NCBI GenBank assembly: GCA_013396655.1
Contig: WBMV01001237.1
Location: 766,716 to 830,715, forward strand
Reading direction: 5' to 3'
DNA length: 64,000 nt
Origin: Campylorhamphus procurvoides
Taxonomy: Eukaryota > Chordata > Aves > Passeriformes > Dendrocolaptidae
Below are positions 51,871 through 64,000 of the stretch, one piece after another. Position numbers and translations under genes: made by a program. Each line of letters opens with the position of its first letter. The stretch's first letter is position 1. The notes beneath the pieces are model-generated. The model searched no databases and was not told the origin of the DNA. It saw only the letters and a list, made by a program, of their open reading frames with translations.

Positions 51871-52980
51871 TGCATCCACGGAGATACCCACAACTCCCCT
51901 AAGCCACGTTCCATGCAGCCTGGACTGACTTCTCTGACCCCTACAGCATCTCACTGCAACCCAAACTACCTTCTGTTTCTAGGATTTGTCTTGTTCCCAT
52001 GAATGTTCACTACAGAAATGTGAGTAACAAAAGCACAAGCAGCAACCTGAAGAACTTCTGAACTTCTCAATTAAAATGGCCAGTGGCAGAAGAAACAAGT
52101 TTTATCAACAGTCAGGCCCTAGCAGGAACATAGAAGGATAAACAGGAAGAAATCACTCATCAATATTTCCAAAATATTTGAAGTTATACTTCAGCCATTT
52201 ACAAATACCAAAAGAAGTTAATGGGAGCACTTAGGGAAGGCGTGCAGGCATTAATCAGGCTCAACTGGGTAAATTCAATAAATATGGATGCTCCAGGGAA
52301 TGTTTGGAGATGCTGTATAGCCTCAGCCTTAGCTGATTACTCCTGAATTCCTACCAGTAGTTATTACTTCCTTAGAGTAAATCCCACAGATTAAAGGAGT
52401 TTCAGCATCTTTTTCCTTTCTTCCAAGGAAACTTCTTGCAAATATCAAAACATTGTAGAAAATCGTAATACTTTTTAGCACTTTTTTTCCTTGTAGAAAA
52501 AAAACACAAACGCTGTACTGTGAACTTCTAATGTTTGCCCTAGGCCTTGCTCAAGTGTCTGGAAAAAATTAAATCCCTAAACAACAATCTTTATGCCACT
52601 AAAGTCTACAAGGTTCTGCTCTAGTGGATAAAATAAGTCAAGAAATTCTCAAAAGACCTAATTACAATTACTACTCCTACTGTATGTATGTGACCAAGTG
52701 AATTGACTGAAGCAGAAGTGATGCTGTGGAAAAAAAAGTGTCTCCTGAAGCTACAGATGCCTCAGATTTCCCTATTTCATATTGGAGCATTCCTATTTAA
52801 ATTAGCATGCATCATACATATGGTCCGAGTTCATTTCAATAGGGAATAACTTGGTTAAAAATAGGCTTAGAAGATAAAAGGACAGATAAAATGTTAAAGA
52901 CCACAGCATCAGAGGGATATAATTAACTATTTAGATCAACACGTAACATTAGAACAGTATCCTAGGAAATGATTTTGTCC

Positions 52981-53052
52981 ACTTTCTAAAATTATGAAGC
53001 AATGCAAGAATTCAGCACTTTCCATAATTATGAAGCAATGCAAGAAATCAGC
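52981..53052. repeat. Tandem duplication of a 36-bp unit (two copies)
   Basis: Copy one at 52981-53016 and copy two at 53017-53052 agree at 33 of 36 positions. Both share attatgaagcaatgcaagaa. The copies are directly adjacent, so this is a local duplication rather than an insertion. Confidence 0.95.
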
Positions 53053-53872
53053 CCTACTTTTCTGGAAACTCAAATACTATTTGTGGCATGTTTCCTCTAC
53101 TTCGAGAAACTTCTGTCTACCAGAAAGAGACTTTACACTTGATTTATTCACTGCTAGGACATGTATCCCAATTTTAAAAAGCAAGAAAGACTGTTAAAAT
53201 TGATTCAGTATGCAACTGAAATACAGGAGTTGGATTACATTTGGGAAAAAAAAGCTGAAAATATACTTGCTTCAAATCAAATCTAGCAGAAGCAAAGGAT
53301 TCAGCTACAGAGGGTGGTTTAACTGCACCAAGCCCTTTCACCACAGCCTCTTCCACTAAGCATGTTTAAAAGCAGCTTTTCCTCCTTCCATCACACAGAG
53401 TCTCCTGATTGCATGATAAATCAAGGCAGCTCCTGGCACAGGCAGAGCAGTGAGCCCCAGCTGTATGGCAAACAGTGGCATTTCCAAGTGATGTTTGCAT
53501 TCTCCAGGGACACCAAGTGACATTCCAGGCATCTGTTTTCCCTGTTCACTACCCATGGTGCAGCTAATTACAGCTCCCAGAAAGCCACTAGGAAAGATGA
53601 CACTGAACCCATTAAAATTTCACTGTTTAAAAGAAAAGACTTAAATTTCTTCAGAGGAAGAGACATACCCTGACCACTCTGGAGGACTGGAAAAGGCCAT
53701 ACAAGCAGTGAAGTGAACTTGGGTGAGCACCACACAGCTCATCCCCAAGGTTTCAGTGCCACTGAGCCCATCACCCAGGTTCTAACCAACAGCAGTATGG
53801 GCACATCCAGGAGATGTGGATTCTAACATGCTTTTCAGATCACACCTCTTTATTGTGTGTCAGCAAACAGGC

Positions 53873-53892
53873 TTTTTTTTTTCTTTTTTTTT
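53873..53892 (+). repeat. T-rich tract (T10-C-T9)
   Basis: Two T runs split by one C, in intron. No element is seen on either side. Confidence 0.9.
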
Positions 53893-54056
53893 AAAGAGGA
53901 AAAATATTTTCTAGCTATCCACGTGTCTCAGCCTTATTCACAGTTGAGTTTTCAAGTTACAAACTGGAGGACAACAGCTATCTGTGATCAAAATCTAAAT
54001 AACTCCAGAACCATTCACCCAATTGCCTGCCACAGAACATAACATAAAGTTAGTTA

Positions 54057-54389
<333 letters not shown>

Positions 54390-56516
54390 TCAGCACAAAG
54401 GTTAAAACTGGAATATGCACAAGTGCTGTTCTGCTTTCAAATAGGACAATTTTATGTATTAACATGTCTCCAAGTTCACACCAACATTTCCATTAAATGA
54501 TCCCCTTCCAGTTGTGAAAATTTGATGCTAACAGAGTAAACAACTTACTCCATAAAACTGATAAATATCTTGGACTCTTTCCTTTGAAGCCATGATTCAT
54601 TTTATAAAATACATTCCATGACAAGACATAGTAAAAATTACTTTGCTGTGAGATTCTCGCTCTGTTCAAGTGATGTCATGACCCCCACATTATGGAGATA
54701 TATTTTATATGTAAAACATGCATAACTATCAATGAAAGAATTATAGAGTATGACATCTAATTTGCTTTGCCTTCTATTACAAAAGTCTTCCCTGTGGGTT
54801 TTTTACTGCCCAGCCACACAGCTCCTGCCCCAGGCTTCCTGTCCTAGGCACAGCTTTTGGAGGCACACTCTCAACTCTGTAATTTCACAGAACTTCCAGA
54901 AATGAAATATCCACCCACCCAACGCTGTAAACTGACAAACAGCTTTGAAAAATTATTAGTGAGAAAAACACCATGGAACAACAAGAGTCTTTTTTTTCCT
55001 TTCCTTAGAAAGTATGGAAGTCTAGAAATGAGACTGAGATTGACTTTCATCCCAGCAGTCATCATTAAAAGTTTGACATAATGCTTTTAAATGGAAAAAT
55101 GTGGCAGTGTGGCTTTATTTTTTTCCTATATGAAAAGATAGATATTTTTTGAACAATTATTTTGCAAATACAGGAAGGGAAATATTAGTTTGCCTCAAAG
55201 CAAGTACATTTCAGGCTGCTCTTTTCTTCTGTGTGGATGTTTATATCCACAAAGTCACAAATCACTGGAAAAGAGCCCAGCTGGTAGAGGATTAAACTAG
55301 TCCTGCTGATACCCAGTTGCAGCTGATGAAAGTGCTGTGCTGTACATATCAAACCCCGAGAACAAAAGCCACAAGTTATTCCCTCAACTACAGAAGTCAC
55401 CGAGCCTGGCTCCCCGTGGCTTTGCCTTGTAAAGACTCCCTTCCATGTGGATTCTGATTGTTAACACAGCAGAGCTCCTGCTTCAACCCTTCCCCACACT
55501 GGAGACTCTAATTTGGGAGGCTGCTTATATCACATTTCTAATTACACCACAGTTTTGAGATCCCAATCTCTCTGCAAAGAACTACAGACAAACTGGAAAC
55601 TATGTTGGGGACAGACACACAGAAAACTAATAGAAAACGTTTCTTTTTGAGATCAGACTGAACCCAAAAGTGATCCTTCAGAAAACAGTCAACAAACTGC
55701 ATAATAAAGAATGGAAATTCAAGGGGATATTCTACTTAGAACATTTCTGCAGCATTTGGGTACTGCTGAGTACCCAAAAGGCTCTCATTGCACAAGCTAC
55801 ACACAATCCTGAAACCAAGCTGAAAATACCTTCCATTGGAAAGAGGCCTGATATTCCATCCGGATTTTCCTGCTCTAACTAATGGGAGAGTGCATACATA
55901 GCCATGTAAAAATTGGTTCTTAAAAGTATGATTGAAAATTTTATCTAACAAATTTTCCTCAGCAATTCTCTCTTCCCTATTAAAGCCTCAGTAGCGTAAG
56001 AAAAAAGCTGTTTGCTTATAATGGTCATATTGAAACAGAAACCAACAATGTGATGGATATAAATATATAAATATCAAGATTTTGAAACAGTAATATCTGC
56101 CTATAAAGTGCCACAGCAATGCAAGCACAGCAGCAATGCCTGTATTTTCAATGTATTGAAAAGAAGTTTAACCTGCTTGGTTAGAATTTCATGCTTGGAC
56201 TGTTGCACTGCTCATCTTAACACCAGACAAACCTGGTACAGTTCAGTCTTCAATGACATTTAACTGTACAAAAGGAAATGAAAGTTTAATGGCAAGAATA
56301 CATTAAATAGGTAATAACGGCACATTACTGAATTATTGAGCACAGACTGAAAATTTTAGAAAAACACAGATTGCCTTAGAGTCAGCAGACTGCTGTCATG
56401 AGCAACTCACCAAAAACAGTAGGAAAAAGAAATGCAAAGGCATATAAATGTACAAATTGTATCTGTGGATCTTTTAAATACAATAATAGAAATAATAGAA
56501 AACCAAACTAAAAATC

Positions 56517-56537
56517 TTTTTTTTTTAAAAAAAAAAA
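56517..56537. repeat. Adjacent T10 and A11 homopolymers
   Basis: A run of T passes directly into a run of A, giving a self-complementary simple sequence followed by GGAAAGAAAGAAA purine-rich DNA. Low-complexity intron. Confidence 0.95.
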
Positions 56538-59304
56538 GGAAAGAAAGAAAAATACTTTGACTATTTGCAATCATATCTTGGAGACAAAGCTTCCAGAGTC
56601 AAAGTCTCCATTCAGGCTGCACATTCACATGAGAAATAACATAGTAAGCCCCCCAAAAGCCCCAGTGCTGCTACTGAAATGAGAAGATATTTTAAAGTAA
56701 CACCGTAGAAACATACATTATAATGTCAACATTATTATTTTTTATCTATGAAGTACCAAACTGCAAATAAAAATATCATTAACAGAGGGCTTGCGAGACA
56801 AAAGAATGTCAGCAGGATGGATGAATAGGGCGAGCAAAGAGAGAATTGTGTGTTTTAACTATGTTTAATTTGGAAGAAGACAAGTCAGAGCTGTAGAGAC
56901 AATGACTTCCAGTCAAATACCATGTAATATTAACAAAGTTACTGTCACACTCTATATGCTTCATATAATCTTCCTACTTATAAAATATTAGTAACTTAAA
57001 ACGTCACCTTGAAATGTACTGGCTTAGCAGTGCAGCAATTCCAGGGAAGCAGAGCCATATGTGCCCACACTATTTCAGGAAAAACATTAGTCAGGAATCC
57101 AAGCCATCTCAAATTTGTGTAAGAGCAATATCTAATTCCAACAGTTTCCCTTAGTGCAGATTGAAGCTTTAACAAGTGTTTATTTAAAAACTGAAACGAG
57201 GTTTCATTTGCACTACTCTGAACTAAACCAAAATTCACCGATTTTCCCACTATTAAGTCTTAAGGTGTTTGTTCAACTAAGAGCAATTACTTTATTCACA
57301 ACCTTTTTCTTTCACATAACCATATTTTTTAGCTTCTTTCATAACCATAAGACAATTCTATGTCAAGACTTTATTGCAAATACAGTTACTTGAAAGGAAA
57401 ACTAAAAAAAAAAGACACCCAGTGCATTGCCTGAAATAATTTAAGTAAGCAATGGATGCAAACATTATTATGATGCTACTCCATCCATCACATTGTGACA
57501 GAGATAAAGAATCACTAATTACCATTAATAGGAGAATTAATTTCTTTATGTCCATATGAGGACCATTACCATTCCACGTTTTTCGACTGGCTTTTTCCAT
57601 GTAAAGAGATGAAAAAGAATATCAGAGAAATCAAGGCTGAAGATCTCAAATCAGCTGGAGGGCAAGTCATTACTTCCACCATAACATCTGCTATGGATTT
57701 CACATCAATATATCAATAAACTTGAATAAAAGTTAATAAAGTACCAGAACATGCCAAACACTCACTTGCCCATGGGCAACACCTATTACTGTCAGCATGT
57801 GCCAAGCAAATGAAAGCAAGCCCTGACAGCTTGGCTTTCATCAACAATAAATGTGCCCCAGCAGACAGAACCCTGGCCATTTAGCTGTGATTATAAAGAA
57901 TGCCCTGGTGTTCCAGCAGCTCAGGAGGCCCCTCTCCAGGGCCATAGTCACTGTGAAAAATGGAATTTAAGGCATGCTCACCAAAGATCTGAAAGAACAG
58001 GAAAAAACCAGGCCACCGAGTTGATGCCTTTGATACCTCCAGAAGATGAAAGATTGCTCAGCAAACACAAAGGAGAGACCTGACAAAAACTTCTTAGCAC
58101 TTTCCACAAGCCCTTCAAAGACTGACTACAAGTTCTTTTTGACATGTCCTTCCAGCTACTGGTTACAGGAAGCTGAAAACAGGCGAGAGCTGCATTCCAC
58201 TGGGAGAGTTTCTCATGTAGTGCCTGATTCTCAAAAGTTGGTGTTGACACAAAAACATTCATTTCAGAGAGAAGCAGCTGGCATTATGGCACGGATGGAT
58301 TATCTCCTAATAGAGAGCAAAAACATGAGGACAAAAGAAAACAAAGGCCCACGGGGACTAGAGGTGGAAGATGTCATTTATAAACATACTCAACCTAAAG
58401 GGAAAGAAATCAATATATTTAGCATATTCTATAAATTGGCACTATTAAAAAGATGTGAAAAACAATCAGCCTGGGATTTTTGAGGAGTCTGGAAAGCAAA
58501 GCCACCTAACCTGATTTACTTAAATATCTGATCTACCTACTTATCAGTTAACTTCAGTTTTACTGAATGTATCAAGGCTTCTTATTCCATTTTACACACA
58601 GATACTAGCACTTATTACAGACACAAACTGTTCTCAAAAGACAGCACAGCATCATTGAGGAAACAGGGTTTCATCATGAATCTACACCTGATTTCCTTTC
58701 AATCTGCCCATACCAGTCTTTTTAAGAGCATTTCTAACTGATTCTACAGATTTTGTGGCACACCATTAAAACAAAAGAAACTATAATCAATAATTTATAA
58801 CTTACAACAACAGGAAAACCAATAGTCAATTTACTGCTGCCAATGCAAATAACCTTTTTTATTAAAATAATGCATTTTTAAAAATTACAGTGTAAAAATA
58901 TGCAGATCTAGTAAACTACACTTACCTACTACTAATATTAAAGTACACTTCAATGAGAACTCAAATACTTATTGAACGATTTGTAATGACAATTGCCACT
59001 AAGGGTGAAAATTTATCACAAATATTTCAACCATACCAGTTGCATCCTGTCATTTCAAAACTCTTGCACAACCTTTCAGAGCAGGATTCTGGATTGAGGT
59101 ACTACCAAACTAAAGATCTTTTTTATTCAGCTAGAAGAGAAAGTTTGATTCTATAATGTCATCTTTAATGAAGGATGTACCCGTGCTCTTAGTTTTTAAT
59201 CTCCAAGCTCATTCATAATAGAGCATCCTTTGAATTGAACTGGAGAAACACAAACAGAACTTATTAGCTGAAGACAGAAATTCAGCTTTAATAACAGTAA
59301 GTCA

Positions 59305-59347
59305 TTTACACTGATAGCTTTATTTTCACCTGCTATCAGTATGTAAA
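59305..59347. repeat. Inverted repeat: 14-bp stem with a two-base bulge
   Basis: tttacactgatagc at 59305-59318 pairs with gctatcagt plus gtaaa at 59332-59347, interrupted by an unpaired AT, with a 13-base loop. No known RNA family is recognised. Confidence 0.8.
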
Positions 59348-62300
59348 CAGATGGTAACAATTTTATCACTCGCACTACATACATAATGGATCTCTGTGCT
59401 TACACACAAGACAAGACTTCTGGAGCGTACACAGATAATTATGAATCACAATTATATCCATAATCTTTTCTTCCTGTTCAAAGCCTTTGCAAAAAAAAGA
59501 AAAATTTGCAGAAATCTTCATTACAATACACTTTGCTCTACCCAAATTAGAACCCGAAGAAACCAAGATCCATAGCAGGAGCCCTGCTTTATCAGTGCAC
59601 ACAAAATCAGGTACTTCTGCAGAGCTTAAAGGTTCCCTAATAAAACACCCATAAAAAGCTCAGTGTGAGAATTTCTTTCTCATTACAAAGCAAATTACCT
59701 CATCATTCAGCATTTGACAGAAGAGCTCAGGAAAAACAAACAAACCAAACGAAAACACAAAAGAACAGTCGCTTCTCAGCTATCTTACAGCAAAAAGAGC
59801 CTGTTCCTCTCCCTTCCTTCCATTAGTTCTCATTACCCAGCAGAACTATTTACCACAACTGTAGGCACCGGCACAGAGAGGATTGCAGAGGGCTGTGCTC
59901 ATGGCAATGAAGGCAGAAAGGTGACAGCCACCCAGGCACATGCTGGCTCTGACCTGCTCCCTGTCCTGAAAGGGCAGATTCATGCTGAGGTTCATGTGAA
60001 TTAAGATGAGGCTTCTGACTTGTTCCCAAAAGGCCATAAAACTTTCATCTTGGTAAACACTACAAAAATGTGTCCACGCTCACTCGCTCGCAGCAATCAC
60101 AGCAATTCCTGACTTGTCTGCATTCAGCCTTGTGAGTAATGAAAAGATAATTTTCATTGATTCCACCACTTTACTATGCACAGGAGGAAGTTTGTGTCAA
60201 CATCATTTCAATACTGCTTTTTTATTTATACCTCTGTTAATAAGGACACAAATATCAGTGCTTATTGCTCGAAATGTCCCACAGGAACTCTCTGGGAAAA
60301 AACTGATAAACAAGAGCCTATTTTATAAGATATTCGGTCCAAGAAACAAAGCTCCACGTGCTGTTTTTTGAAACTGGTTTATACTGGAATTTTCTGAGAT
60401 AGCAGGAAGAAGAAAACTTTGAAAGTTCTTTTATTTAATAAGAGATTTATCTCTCTTGTTTAAGAGCACTTGGCTCCTCAAAAAGAATAAAAAAGGCAAC
60501 ATTTCTTAGGAGAAGGCAAGATCATGCCTATTTTAAATAAAAATACTTTTAAAAAAATCTCCAGAAACAGAGCTAGGTATTACCTACATAAATCTAAAGC
60601 ACTTGTGGGTTTTTTTATTATTCAAAGAAAAAGAAATCTGATGACCCCAGAATTTAAGGTTTTTTCCCATAATTGTAACAGGGGAATAATTCTCAAAGTC
60701 CATACTCCTGTTTTCAACAGAAGACAGAAACATCAAAACAGTTTCTAAGAGCTCTAGAACCCTTGAAATCAAACCAAACCTTTCATCCTGGCAAAAACAA
60801 AACTTTATTTCCACTGATGAAGTCACCAGATTTTTGAAACTCCTTCTGCAAAAACATGCTGAAAGGAATTGAACTTCCTGACAGGTGAAAAACATCCTTT
60901 TAGGAGCACGTCAAAATGCCATTCACGTTCAAAAGAGATGGATAATTCAGCTTCATTTGTTCTGAATGAAAGCTGCGAGAGCTGTTAAAAATAAGGAATA
61001 AGAAGATGATACCAGAAGAAGAATGAAACAGATACAGCTATAGAGAGAACTTCCCACCCAGCCTGAGCTGGTTACGTATTTCATGATCTCACCCTCTCAA
61101 TCTTGAGCCTTCTCAGACCTGCAGCAGGTACTTCAACAACCTGCAGGGCAGGGAAGTGATGGCAATGCTACAGCAAAGGATATCAGCTGACAGAAGAAAG
61201 GCAAAGAATCTTATAAAATTACAAAAGAACGCTAAAAATTCTCCAGTTTACTATTCCAGCTTGTGTCACTTCATATGTTCTCTTCCTCTGCTGGTACTAC
61301 ATCCATCGCTCTGTGCTCAGCCCCTGAAAATCAGGGATCCCATTCCTGGCTGGAGTTCCAGATTAGGCAGGTCTGAAAAGGAGTCACTCCCATGTACCTC
61401 CTGCAGGTGCTTTTCCAGCACCTTTGACAACAGGAATCATGCACTTCTTCACTCAGTTCTCATTTGTGACATTATGATTATTAAATAATTTGCAACAGCA
61501 TGAAGAAGGGTATTTGTAGCTTTTTCAAACTTGCATCTCTTTTTTTTTTTGTGGTGGCAAACAATTAATTGCTGTTTATGCCTTAATTAGAAAGCAACAC
61601 AGAAGACATGATATCAAGCGTATATCAAACAGGAAATGTTTCAAGAGTAATGGATTTGTAGCATCCCTTCCCTGGAGAACAACTAGATAAAAATCTCTTT
61701 AGATGAATAAAAACAAAAAGGAAACAACGCAAAGGCAGCAATTACAAAAAAAATGATGCTGTAAAATTTGTTTTGCATATTATACTCAAATTAATTATGA
61801 CTGTTTGAAATCACACAAAACATTGACAAACATGTTCCAACAACAGTAAAAAAAGGAGTTGTAGACACACATTTCAGCAAAAGCCTGTAAGGAAGCCACT
61901 CCCAGAAATATTATATTAGCTTTGGATTGCACAATCAGATGCCTTAAACAAAAATTACAGCTTTTGGTGCCCTAAATCTTTCAGAGAAACTGCAACCACA
62001 TTGCTTTCCTCTTTGATCATGCAGTTTTTCCTCACTTCATGAGGATTTAATTAAGAGGGGGATGTTTGAGCTGTCAGTTGCACCCAGTTTTAACAACCTT
62101 CAATCAGCAGACTGATGGCTATATCATATAGATAAAGTCTTTTGGTGAAGGGTGGGGAAGGAAGAGAGAAATGCCCCCCAATATTTCTAGGTTTCCTTTA
62201 ATGCTGCAATGTCAGAATCCTCAATTTCTTGTTTTGAGAAATCTAAAAAAACTTCTGATGATATAATGTTACCAGAGCCCAAATCAAGGAGGAAAAGGAA

Positions 62301-63804
62301 TTATTCTATGTCACCTGAGACAAAAGCACAGAATAATTTTATTCAAATTGAGATTTGTTTAGCACAAACAACCGCTGTAATGAAGTGTTCAGAAATGCAG
62401 GCAGAGGAGAAAAATCAAAGACTGCACTAAAAATGAGAGTCTATTTTCCACTTAAATAGTATTTTGAATGTGAGTTTCCTACACAAAACCACACATCATA
62501 AAGGATTTGAATTCAATGGTGCATGTCCTTTCCCTCCTCTTGTTTCCTCAGAAATGGTTCCATATTGTTGGTATTAATAACTTGCTGGGCAATTATTTGC
62601 TAGCAGCTCACCACTGCTTGCACACAACCAGGGAGGGAAACAAGTGATTTACACTGCACACTCTCCCTTCAACTTCTGACTTCAAAATAAACATGCAACA
62701 ATTAGAGAACGGATCTCTAATGGATTATCACCCTAACAGTGCACAATTCTTTACAAAAATATCTTTCAGTGACCTGGACAACTTGGTTTAATATAAATTC
62801 AAGGATGAAGGCACAGTTTCCCTCAGGCAATTACTCACAATCAAGGAGCTGTTAGATTTCCATTAGATGTATAGAAGTAGAATTCTGTTTTATTCTTTAG
62901 ACTCCTGTAAATGAGCAGGCTTTTTCTCCTATATAATTTTTCTGTGCCTGTGTAGATTACTGTCAAAAAGTTTTCTCTCACTAGCTAGCCAAAATACACT
63001 CCTCTTTTCTTGTATTTGACCCTCTCCTGACCTCACTAAGCACCAGCTCTGAAGCCCAATTTTAGGTGCAGTCTTCCAGGTGCAGAACAAATGGAGCTCC
63101 CTCATGTGGCACATCCACATAATCTTAGGGATTAAACATAAAATCCAACACAAATCTCTAAGCAAATGTCTGCAGTTAAATGAATAAAAGTTTGTACTAT
63201 ATAATTGACAGAAGAGAGGTTTCCCAATAAATAAAAATTAGAAAACCAAGCTATTTGAAGTTGCTGATTGCCACACAGCTGCCTGCTGCATGTGCTTGTC
63301 TCCCCATTTGAGACATTCACCAATTTCTTCCTTTATTTATGCTATAATGGAATGTCCAGACTATCTGTACACTCCTGTTCACAGGATTCAATAACCCAAT
63401 ATGAAAGAAATCATCATAATCTTATGTCCCCTCACATCAGGCCTTTCCTTCCCAAAAGCAATGAAAATCTGAAGGTAGAAATAAACTGTCAAAGAAAATT
63501 GACAATCTGCTTTGTATAACACAATTTTCATTCATACTGTTCCATAGTACTTGTATTTTAAACTATTAAATTCATGAAAACTGTGCCTTAGTCCACACCA
63601 GTAAAAATTCAAAGGATCATTTTCCAAAGGGATTTGTCTTTTTCTACTGACATCAAATAGCTGTAAGAGAAATGAACATTATGCACAAATACATGACACA
63701 GTATTAGATGCTTTTCAAATTCAATCCAAGTAAAGATTATACCTATATAATCCTAGAGTTATCACCTGGAACACAGTGAGCTTTAAGAAGGATGCATCAA
63801 ACAC

Positions 63805-63820
63805 AAAAAAAAAAAAAANA
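63805..63820 (+). repeat. A-rich tract containing an undetermined base
   Basis: Fourteen A, then N at 63819, then A. The only ambiguous base in the window sits at the end of a homopolymer, the usual place for a sequencing or assembly uncertainty. Confidence 0.95.
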
Positions 63821-64000
63821 TAATGTATGATAATAAAGGAGTGGAAAGCTCTTCAAAAAGCACTGTGTGTTGAATTTGGCAAGCAAATACATTTAATTCC
63901 TTATGTGTCCAACTGAACTGAGGGGAAAACAAGCAGGGAAGAAAAGAACCCTTGAAAAAGCAACATTAAGGTAACAAAAAATAAACGCCAACTGACCCTG

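Noticed and set aside
58046..58483. Plus-strand open frame of 145 codons
   Set aside because: Not recognisable and without splice context; consistent with chance in stop-poor sequence.

Overview
This is a vertebrate nuclear, intron-dominated window, most likely from a bird. Three lines of evidence support this. It is AT-rich and gene-poor. It carries fragments of CR1 retrotransposons, the dominant LINE of birds, including typical 3' ends and one long degenerate reverse-transcriptase segment, plus a piece of an avian-type endogenous retroviral LTR. Its only recognisable protein-coding exons belong to a diaphanous-related formin. No prokaryotic, plasmid or phage feature is present.

The gene is DIAPH2 (mDia3), transcribed on the minus strand, and the window covers the 3' part of its coding region. 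Three exons are supported by protein similarity, consensus splice sites and matching codon phases. In transcription order they are 54312-54150 (C-terminal part of the FH2 actin-nucleating domain), 42414-42279 (the very charged helix after FH2) and 31908-31813 (the diaphanous autoregulatory domain, DAD, with its basic RRKR patch). Joined, they give one uninterrupted frame of about 131 codons. The introns are about 11.7 kb and 10.4 kb, with at least 9.7 kb of intron upstream (54313-64000) and at least 31.8 kb downstream (1-31812). I did not find the exon preceding 54312. The terminal exon (last residues, stop codon and 3' UTR) is either outside the window or too short and divergent to recognise. 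One phase-compatible but weak candidate lies at 7311-7369.

The rest is intron. It holds four CR1 pieces (275-485 and 26678-26790 minus; 11565-11650 and 51120-51870 plus), an LTR fragment (37940-38109), two short imperfect tandem duplications (a 36-bp unit at 52981-53052 and a 25-bp unit at 39794-39843), hairpins near 19.1 kb and 59.3 kb, homopolymer tracts, a TA microsatellite and one ambiguous base (N at 63819). Two exon-like open segments have plausible splice borders but no identified protein: 46233-46340 (minus, coiled-coil-like) and 49311-49497 (plus, antisense to DIAPH2). They are the main items for follow-up.

The three exons work together. FH2 nucleates and processively elongates actin filaments. 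The DAD folds back on the N-terminal DID (encoded outside this window) to keep the formin inactive until a Rho-family GTPase releases it. I saw no convincing evidence of a new biological system; the window is mostly ordinary avian intron. From general knowledge the DIAPH2 region of human Xq corresponds to chicken chromosome 4 and passerine chromosome 4A, so that location is likely, but nothing in the sequence proves it.
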